Assembly: GCA_020632475.1 (NCBI GenBank)
Contig: JACKFM010000001.1
Span: 124,001 to 188,000 of the forward strand
From: Candidatus Omnitrophota bacterium
GTDB taxonomy: Bacteria; Omnitrophota; Omnitrophia; Omnitrophales; Aquincolibacteriaceae
Reading direction: 5' to 3'
Length of the DNA: 64,000 nt
In this document: positions 48,898-57,600 of the stretch, in pieces
How positions within the stretch are numbered: position 1 is the first letter of the stretch
Layout: the number at the start of each line of letters is the position of its first letter
Made by a program: the position numbers and the translations under genes
The notes under the pieces: generated by a model
Databases searched by the model: none
What the model was told of the DNA's origin: nothing
Seen by the model: only the letters and a program-made list of their open reading frames with translations

Positions 48898-50499
48898 ATG
48901 ACACTGATCAAATCAAAAAATCTTTCTAACCATTCCCGTATCTTTCTGTCCGTATTTTTCTTTTTTCTGATCGGCTTCCCATGCCTGGGGCTGTCTGGCG
49001 ATAAGGCTCTTTCAAAGGACGATGTGCTGGCCAAATATCAATCGGCTGTGGCCCTGGCCGAGGAATTGAATATCTATCAGGAAGACACCTTTCATATCCT
49101 GCCCAAAATCCGTTTTGCGGCGGATGCACTTTTAAAAGACAATCTTGAACAGGCGGACCGGGTGCTGGCGGATGCTGCCAGGGATCTGCAGGTGCTGCAG
49201 TCCAAGAAGGCCCGCCGTCTCTTGGACCATGAAAAGCTGGAATGGCTTCAAATCTATGTCGATATTTTTCAGAAATTTATACTACTGGCTTTCTTTGCAT
49301 ACCTTTTAATCCGCTGGCCTTTTTTTAACCGACGAATGCAGAAAAAACCTCTCGGCCTGATGGTGAGGATTTACCTGGGGCTTTTAATCAGTGCCGTCTC
49401 GATCGTTCTTTGTATTTTCGATATATCCCGTTTTGGGGAATCGGCCTGGGCTTTTTTTGATGTTCAGCTGGTGCTGATTAATGCCGGCGGAATCATTGGA
49501 GGATTCTGGGCGGGTATTTTTTCAGGTCTGCTGGTCGGCTCCTTCCGTTGGCTTCTAAGAGATGAATTCGGGATTTATTTTATGATTACCTTACTCTCGG
49601 GGATTATCGGTACGCTGTTTTCCCGAAAAGTTAAAGAGCTGACCTCAGGCAGCAGGCATGGTTTTACGGCCGGCTTTATGATGGGGACCTTACATGCCCT
49701 GATGGTCTACTGGCCCATGCGTGATTTGATCCCAGGAACGTATTTTCTTTTTACGCTGTTTTTTCTGGCTGTTTTGGAAGGGTTCGGAGTCATGCTTTTT
49801 TTAAGTGTGATTGCCGGAGTTCTTAAAGACCAGCAGCGGCGGCAGATGCAGCACGATCTGCTCACTTCAAATCTGCTTTTCCTTCAGGCGCAGATCCGTC
49901 CGCATTTTCTTTTTAATGCACTCAATACCATTGCGGCCATCTGCGGGCGTGAAAATGCCGACCGCGCAAGAACGCTGGTGGTGAAGCTGTCGGACTTTCT
50001 GCGTCATACACTGAAACGGCAGGATTCGGACGTGACCCTGCGGGAAGAAATGGCCTACATTGATAACTTTCTGGAGATTGAAAAAGAACGCTATCAGGAT
50101 CGTTTGCAGATCCAAAAAAACATCCGGATTCATGAAGAGGTCTGGAATACGCGTATTCCCATTCTCGTTCTACAGCCTCTTGTGGAGAATGCCATTCAGC
50201 ACGGATTGCGTAAAAAAGAGGGAAGCGGAACCCTGACGATCGAAATCTGTCAGGACGAAAAAAATCTTTTAATCCAAATTACAGACGACGGAATCGGCAT
50301 GGAACGTGATCATATTGCCGAACTGATAAAGGGTGACGAATCGAAAGTGCAGGGTTTGGGCATTGGTGTCCGTAATATTCACGAGAGGCTGACCCGGATT
50401 TATCCCGGCAGCCGGGGGCTGCGATTTCAGAGCGAGCCCGGAAAGGGAACCACGGTTAATTTGTCGATTCCTTTAACGGTCAGCGGGAGGCAGGAATGA
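48898..50499 (+). CDS. LytS-type sensor histidine kinase with periplasmic N-terminal segment
   Basis: A 533-residue membrane kinase. Residues 1-30 look like a signal peptide or first membrane segment; about 30-115 form a charged helical extracytoplasmic region absent from standard LytS. Residues about 120-310 hold the multi-transmembrane 5TMR-LYT-like sensor. The kinase part has the His_kinase motif LQAQIRPHFLFNALNTIAAI (phosphorylated His near residue 337), N-box LVENAIQHGL, DDGIGM and GLGIGVRNIHERL. It ends in a 4-base ATGA overlap with the LytTR regulator gene, so kinase and regulator are coupled. The ligand is unknown; the preceding secreted protein is a candidate partner. Confidence 0.92.
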   Translation: MTLIKSKNLSNHSRIFLSVFFFFLIGFPCLGLSGDKALSKDDVLAKYQSAVALAEELNIYQEDTFHILPKIRFAADALLKDNLEQADRVLADAARDLQVLQSKKARRLLDHEKLEWLQIYVDIFQKFILLAFFAYLLIRWPFFNRRMQKKPLGLMVRIYLGLLISAVSIVLCIFDISRFGESAWAFFDVQLVLINAGGIIGGFWAGIFSGLLVGSFRWLLRDEFGIYFMITLLSGIIGTLFSRKVKELTSGSRHGFTAGFMMGTLHALMVYWPMRDLIPGTYFLFTLFFLAVLEGFGVMLFLSVIAGVLKDQQRRQMQHDLLTSNLLFLQAQIRPHFLFNALNTIAAICGRENADRARTLVVKLSDFLRHTLKRQDSDVTLREEMAYIDNFLEIEKERYQDRLQIQKNIRIHEEVWNTRIPILVLQPLVENAIQHGLRKKEGSGTLTIEICQDEKNLLIQITDDGIGMERDHIAELIKGDESKVQGLGIGVRNIHERLTRIYPGSRGLRFQSEPGKGTTVNLSIPLTVSGRQE

Positions 50500-51263
50500 T
50501 TTCTATTTTAGTGGTCGATGATGAGCCGCTTGCACGTGAGGATTTAATCCGGTTAATCAGCAGTGAAACGGATTTTAAAGTCATGGATATTGCCTCAAAC
50601 GGACGCGAAGCTCTTGAGAAATTAAAAAAGATCAATATTGATGCGGTTTTTCTGGATATTGAAATGCCTGTCATGAACGGTCTTGAAACCGCCTCGGCCT
50701 TGGCCTCATGGGACAATCCGCCCCGGGTTGTTTTTGCCACGGCTTATCATCAGTATGCCGTTGAGGCCTTTGAAGCAAATGCCATTGATTACATTCTAAA
50801 ACCCTATGAACCCGGACGCTTAAAGAAGACTCTTGAGCGGGTCCGTGCCTTTTGTAAGGACAGTGATTCGGGCAAGGGGAATCTGGCCGCACTTGAAGAG
50901 GATCTGGTCCGCAAGAGAATCATTAAAAAAGTAATCGGGCATAAGAAAAAATCAAAGGACCGCATCGTCCTTGACCCGAGCGAAGTTTATTATTTTAAAG
51001 TGGTTTACAGTGAGGTCCTGGCAAGGCTGGCTTCCGGAGAGCTGATCGTTAATTCGACCCTTAAGGACCTTCTGGAGATTCTGGATGCCAAGCATTTTTC
51101 CCAGACGCACAAGTCCTACCTTGTGAACCTGGATAAAGTGCAGAAAGTTTCTCCCATGTTCAGCGGTAATTTCGAGATCACCTTTAAAGATCCGGCCATT
51201 GAGAAGATTCCGCTTTCCCGCCGTTACGGCAGGCATATCAAAGAGCAACTCGGACACTGGTAA
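50496..51263 (+). CDS. LytTR-family response regulator
   Basis: A 255-residue DNA-binding response regulator. The receiver domain has ILVVDDEPLAREDL (acidic pair), the phosphoacceptor in AVFLDIEMPVMNGLE (about residue 53) and YILKPYEPGR. After a basic linker (about 125-155, GHKKKSKDR) the LytTR domain follows: VLDPSEVYYFKVVYSEVLARL, FSQTHKSYLVNLDKVQKV and IPLSRRYGRHIKEQL. LytTR domains bind pairs of direct repeats about two helical turns apart. Exactly such a repeat lies 123 bases downstream, before the giant-protein operon. Confidence 0.95.
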   Translation: MISILVVDDEPLAREDLIRLISSETDFKVMDIASNGREALEKLKKINIDAVFLDIEMPVMNGLETASALASWDNPPRVVFATAYHQYAVEAFEANAIDYILKPYEPGRLKKTLERVRAFCKDSDSGKGNLAALEEDLVRKRIIKKVIGHKKKSKDRIVLDPSEVYYFKVVYSEVLARLASGELIVNSTLKDLLEILDAKHFSQTHKSYLVNLDKVQKVSPMFSGNFEITFKDPAIEKIPLSRRYGRHIKEQLGHW

Positions 51264-51385
51264 GAATCGTACGAACGCCCAAAATAAATAACGCAAAATC
51301 CCGCAAGTAATCCTCTTCTTTAATTCCTGATCGACCGAATTACACGCATAGGCCCTTCTTTTAGAGGGTCCTCTTAAGGCTCCCA

Positions 51386-51418
51386 TTTGACCGCTTACCC
51401 CCGGTTTTTGACCGCTTA
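51386..51418 (+). promoter_or_regulatory. Direct-repeat operator, likely LytTR target
   Basis: TTTGACCGCTTA occurs at 51386-51397 and again at 51407-51418, identical over 12 bases and 21 bases apart, two helical turns. Candidate -10 boxes TATATA (51426-51431) and TATAAA (51438-51443) follow, and the ribosome binding site of the 52-codon gene comes after them. The spacing matches LytTR-regulator sites such as those of AgrA-type proteins. Confidence 0.65.
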
Positions 51419-51478
51419 ACGGCTTTATATAGGGATTTATAAAATTCTCATCTATCTTTCTTTTGGAGGCAAAAAAGT

Positions 51479-51637
51479 ATGAAAACGAGAAAAGATCAAA
51501 ATGGAAAAAGTGAAAAGAAAGCGCCGGGGATTTCGGAATATAAAACAACCGGCATTCTGTTGATCGATCTTGGTTTTCTGCTGCATTGCGCCTCCCGTTT
51601 TAATACCAATTCACTGCGCAGGGGGAAAAGACAATGA
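51479..51637 (+). CDS. 52-residue gene coupled to the giant gene
   Basis: A small open frame behind a strong GGAGG site (51465-51469, nine-base spacing). It encodes a lysine-rich N-terminal half and a hydrophobic centre (TTGILLIDLGFLLHC). Its TGA stop overlaps the ATG of the 2650-residue gene (ATGA), so ribosomes finishing here can restart on the giant gene. It is too short to classify. It may be a leader peptide, a translational coupler or a real small protein. The strong start signal and the exact overlap argue against chance. Confidence 0.6.
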   Translation: MKTRKDQNGKSEKKAPGISEYKTTGILLIDLGFLLHCASRFNTNSLRRGKRQ

Positions 51638-54600
51638 AAACAAATATCAGAAAAAAAATTCATTCGGTTGTTGCAGGTTTTATCTGTATGACCATGGCTT
51701 TGACGCAGGTCATGCCGGCGGGGTGGGCCGGAGTCAATGAGCTCGATCGAAATGAACAGTCGAGTGTTGTGGCTGTGATTGCCGTCGATGCCGGTTACAA
51801 TCCGACAGACACGAGCAATTATCAAACGCCCGCCAAAAGCCGTGCATCGAATTATTATTATGTGAACGATGTCGTGGGATATTCAAATCAAATCGAACGC
51901 AGTTATCATGAGGGATTTTTTTCAGATTCAGCACTGAGCCCTGTATCTGAAAAAGAGACTGTTCAGGATCCCGCATTGGATGAGGCAGAAGGTGTGTTTG
52001 GCCAAAGGCCGGATCGCTTAGAAATGGAAGCCATGACGACCGGTAACAGTGACCATACCATCACACGGTTCTATGATGATAAAGGTGTTTTGATCGGAAC
52101 CAAGACCGTGGTTTCATTTCAACCGCTTGTTGGCGAAGGTTTTGAAAGACCCGAGGCCAAGATCACGGTGACCTGGACGGATGCCGAAGGCAATGTGATT
52201 GACCCTAACCAGGACACAGAGCAGTCTTTTGACCCTCAGATGACACTCGATGAATATCACGAAAAAGCAAACCAGCTTGATGAAATCATGAGCGGTATTG
52301 CGCGTGACGGTGTGACATCTGAAAAAATCAAAAGTGCCCATAGTGTGTTAACGGCGATGCGCGAGCTGATTGCGGCTCTGCTTGAGAACGGCGAAGAAGA
52401 CGAGGCCGCCGAGTTGATCAAGACCTTTGAAAATCGTCTGGACCAGTTTGACCAGGTTTTGGTCAAAGAACCTGTTGTGGTTACTTTGGAAAATGGAGAA
52501 AAGGTCGAGGTGGATTTGTCAGAAGCGGCACGTGCGTTGGCCGAAGAGTTCCGCCGCCTGACCGGTAATGAAGGGATTGATTATGCCCGTCTTCCCGGTG
52601 TGACTTCAGAAGACGTTGAAGGGCTTGAGACTTTTCAGGATTTTCTGAATTTTAGGCAGATTGGTGTAACCACCAACATTCCTGTATTTGAGGCGTTGTC
52701 ATCCTACGGCAATTTTCAGTTGATTGTGCGGCTTGTACAGAAATACGGCACCGATATTCTGGGTATGGATGCAGACCTTGACGGAATACGCGAACTGGAT
52801 GCGGATGTTTTTAGAAGAATGGTCAACGGTACCGAACCGGCTTACCGCGAGGCCGAACGCATTTTTAATGAGATTGTCGCCAGTCATCCGGTTGTTTTTT
52901 CGGCCGGCACGGTGAGCTTTGAGGAAATCATTGCCGCTGTGCGTTCGGCGGATGAAGCCCACGCCCTGATGACGGGTGTTCTTGAACAAATTGTGGATTC
53001 TGTAGACGGCGAGGATGTTTTTAAAAACCTTGTGAGCAGTGAGCTGAATCAACTTCTGCGGGAAATTTATCAGCCGCTTACAAATCAAATCACCGATTAT
53101 TTAGCCGCGAATCCGACGGAAATTGCAAAGATCGTTGATCATCATGAGTATCAAAACGATCGTGCCCATGCCCTCAGTGTGCCGGTTTTGACTTATTCGG
53201 AACTTGAGACTATGCTCGGTCACATCGAAGATCTTCAGAACGTACTGACGCAAAAATTAAATTCTGTCATGGATGCAGTCAACGGTACGGAAAGTACGCT
53301 GTTTAACCGCGTGCGCAGTCTTTTACTGGCCCAGGCCAACGGGGGCTATACCGCCTTTTCAACCGGCGGGGGACGTTACCAGGCCGGTTATTATGCGTCC
53401 GTAATTCGTGATTTTAATTCCTTTATTTCTTATAAAAACATACGTTTCGAAATTGAAACTGCCGGGACCGTGACAATGAGCGCAAGTCAGCTGACGGCAC
53501 TGACCTCGGGACTGCCTTCAGGCATCTCAACACTTTTGAAATTTCCGGGTATCCGCGAAGATGTGAACCCGGACCAACTGAATGCGCTTGAGAAATTGCA
53601 GGCTGAACGCGCCCGTGCGGTCATTTCTTTGCCGGGCAGTACGCAGTCTGAAACCCCTGATACCTTGTCGGGTTTTGCCAGGCGGATTCAGCTGACACAG
53701 CTTCTGCTTTCGGTTTATGGCGGGATTGCCGTGACAGACGGGCAGGTTAATCTGGATGCCCTTCGCCGTGAAATTCTGATGGATGATGTCTTAGAAACCC
53801 TTTACGGTGCTGCACAGCAGGTCATACGCGGAGCCGTTCAACGGGTGGATCAGATTGCGAATGCGTCCCGGGGAGTTTCTTTGGAAGAATACGAGGCTTT
53901 GTATGATTTGATTTCAAAGACCAACGGAATCGTTGTTTCGGTCATTAAACTGGCGCTGGACGGCGTCATTTATGAAGCCCGTTCGCTGGTCAGGGAGATG
54001 CTTCAGAATGATTTTAACCAGCTGCTTTCGAAAATTGACGGCGTCCTGGATCAGGGCAAGATCAGAATTAACATTCATGGGACCGATTATGTTGTGAATG
54101 CAGCGGCGATTCATGGGCTGATGAAAGACCATCTGGATGAAGTTGCGGTCAAATTGTCGAATAATTCAAATACGGATTTTAATAAAGACCAGTACGCACG
54201 TCTGAACTTGGCCGGTCTTCCGGAAGAATTTATCCAGGGACTCATGACGTCCTATCAAAGAGATTGGTTCCGTCAGATCAATTTTGAAACTTACAATCCG
54301 GTTTTTTCTGATTCCGTGAATCAACCGGCGGCTAGCCAGGAAATCTGGTTCCGTCTTATCCCGGCTTTGCTTGAATCCTACGGTGCGGAAATTCTGGATG
54401 AGACTGGCAATGTGTCGCTCGTGTCTGTCGAAACCAAACTGTTTGAAGAGGTTCATCACCCGGTTCAAAACGGCGAATCAGTTCTGGAAGCATTTAAAAA
54501 AATAGTACGGAGTGTGATTGACGCCGCGCGCTCAGCCCTCAATGCCGTTAATTTTGCCGACTGGGCCGAACGGATTAAAAGTCAGGATATCATTCTGGAT

Positions 54601-57600
54601 GCGATTGCTCAAATTAAAACGCGTAGCAGCGAGCTGGTCAAAAATCTGAACGCTTCCGAGTTGAGCATTCTGGAGGCTTTTGCCAATACAGGTTATTTTT
54701 GGGACACGAGTGTGCCCAATCTGCGCCAGTTGTGGGATCTTTTGAGTTCGAGATTAAGAGGGCAGAAAACCGTTCACGTCGTCATGGACAACGGTAAGAC
54801 CATTGAAATCAACTTGAGTGAAATTGAAAGTATTCCCAATATGCCTAGCAGCTCTATTTATGATCAGGCGCTTTTTCCCGGCCTTGCACCTTCGGATTTT
54901 AACGATGTTTATAACAACGCACCGGCCTATATTCGCTTTTCAGAATATCAACCGGCATCTCAACAGTCGGTTTTTGATGTCGAAAAACTCATTGTGAATG
55001 CGGTCAGGAGAATCTACGACACGATCGATGAATTGCCTGAAATTTACCGTGAGCGCATGTTTGAGAACGAAAAACTGAACCGCGAAATTTTCCGCCGCTA
55101 TATTAAGGGTGTGGATCTTCTGCATAAGCAAATTCTGGATCAGGTGCGCCAATTGACGGATGCGGAACTTGAAGTGATTAAAAAGATGCTTACAGCTCCG
55201 ATGACGATTGAGAAAGTTAAAGCAGTTTATGACCAGATCGGCGGTCTTCGTGCAGAGATTATGGATTATCTGAATGCTTTGACCGCGCGTCATGAAAAGC
55301 AGGACGTCATTGAAATGGAAGAAGACGCCACCCGCATTTATCAGGAAGCGGTTAATCTGCTGATCGATTATATGCGTTCAAACGTTCTGACTTATCAGAC
55401 CGCAGAGGGTGTCTATGTGCAGGTTCCCGTGCATGAAATTACGAATCGTATGATTGAGGTTTTAAAAGAACGCTTCCCTGGCGAGGACATTGCCGCGCAT
55501 CATTTTGCCTCCTTTTTCGGAGTGAGTATGGACGGTCTTCGCAGTTACAACAAACTGGAAGAGTTCTTAGGGATGCAGATCATCGCGTTGCCGAGAAACT
55601 CCCAGTATGTCGAGATTGTCTCCAAGCTTTCCGAGATCGGCATGATGGAGATGATCGTTGATCTGCTTGAAACTTATGGTGATGAAGTGCTTACCGGCGT
55701 CCTGCCGGCGCAGAATAATTATGTCTATCCTCTGACTGTGATTGTCGGGACACCCGAGTTTTCAAATGGTGCGATTGATCCGGCCGCCCGTCAGCAAATC
55801 AATGACCTGATAAAGGCATTAGGTTATGAAACGGAAATCTGGATTGATGGACTTATTGTCACAGGCTTTGAAAATGTTCAGGACATGTTGTCTTTCATTG
55901 ATAGGGTATTGGCAATCGATGGAATTGAATACGCTGAGGCCGATCAATGGGTAGAAATTAACTTATTTGATAGTTATTCGTCCGAGCAGGACAATGTGAG
56001 TGTCAATATTGACCGTCTGATTGAACTTTTGTCAGACCGCGATGAGGCGCTTAAGCGTGCCGAGAAGACATTGAGTGAAATCGGAGCCGGGGCCGTTGAA
56101 GAGATTCAGGCTCTGGATGTGCCCCTGACCTCAGAGAGCTTCAAAAAATTAATCGATATCTTTAATAACGCAAAACTCAAACTGGTGAATACCGGAAATG
56201 ATGTTGTGGCCGGTTTTGATCAGGAAATGTTTGACCGGATTCAGAACCATATCAACGCTATTTATGATCAGATCAAAGAAGTGCGTGATGCGTTTATTGT
56301 TGAAAATCCCGTAAAGGTCACCGCTGTCGACGGTACGGTTTTTGAACTGAATCTGACTGAGCTTGAACATTTTGCAGCAGAGAGACTTTGGGATTTAGTG
56401 CCCGATCAAACCGGGGAGATGATTCCTCAGCCGGTTATCGGTATTCTGGAACCTGTGATGATGCTGAGTTTGTCAGAAACACTTGTTTTGAAAAGTCCGG
56501 TTGCGGAAATAGCAATTGATGATATTGCACCGCTGCCAGACCCGATTCGTCCGATCTGGTATCCGTTTCCCGAACAGTTTGACCCCAATGACGTGCCGAC
56601 CGGCTTCGGATTCCAGACGTTGTTGATCCGTCTGGCCGAAAAATTCGGCTCGTTTACGGTGGATGAAAACGGAAATTTTTCGACCCAGAACTTTCTTAAA
56701 GAACTTGAACGTACTGATCTTGAACGGGTAAAGGAAAAGCTCAGCGGGTTGACTCAGGATACTGTTCAAATCATGTATGATATCGTTTCGCCCTCCGATG
56801 ACCGTGCGGTTTCGCTGGCAGAGGTTCAGAAAATTTATGATGTGCTGAATGCGGCCCGTGAAAAAATGCTTAAGGCCGCAAGCCCCTTTCTTGCACAGGA
56901 CAATGAATATAGCGCGATTGCCTCTGAGGTCAACCGGCAGTGGGCCGATGTCATGAATAAGTATGAGCAGCTTTTGTTTAACCGCAAGTTGACCCTTGAG
57001 ATTCAGGGCGTCAGCTATACGGTGGATGCCAAAGTGCTTGTGGATATTATGCGTACGCAGTATCAGCAGGGATATACGGAACTGCTGGATGCTTATGCTA
57101 AAGACAAGGAAACAACGTTTGAATACAACCGGTACAGACAGCTAGTGGATAATTACGTCTATTACCAGCCTTTGACGTTGAAACGCATCGTCGATGAAGT
57201 GAAAGGTGAAAGTGCGGACGTGCAGTCTAAGTATCCCACATTGGGTCAGCTGAACGCTGTCGCCGGTATCCGCTCAAGCGATTTAAACCGTCTTGATGTG
57301 GTCAGCAAAGACCTGGTTAATTTGACGTTCAATGCGGATCCGCGTGAATTGCTGAAAGGACAGCTGAATTTACGTGTCTTTGCACCGGGTTCAAATGTTC
57401 AAACAGCCGGACAGACCACATCTAACTCAATGTCAGTTTCCGCCTCGATGTCGGTTTCCGCAGAAATGGTTGCCGATACCGCACTAAAAGCGGAGATTGC
57501 TTTTGCGCCCGTTGAAGTTGAAATCCTCAGGCTGAACTGGCTGCAGACATCCCAGCGTGCACTGCTTTTTGAAGTGCTGCCGGCCATTCTGAAAGACCAT

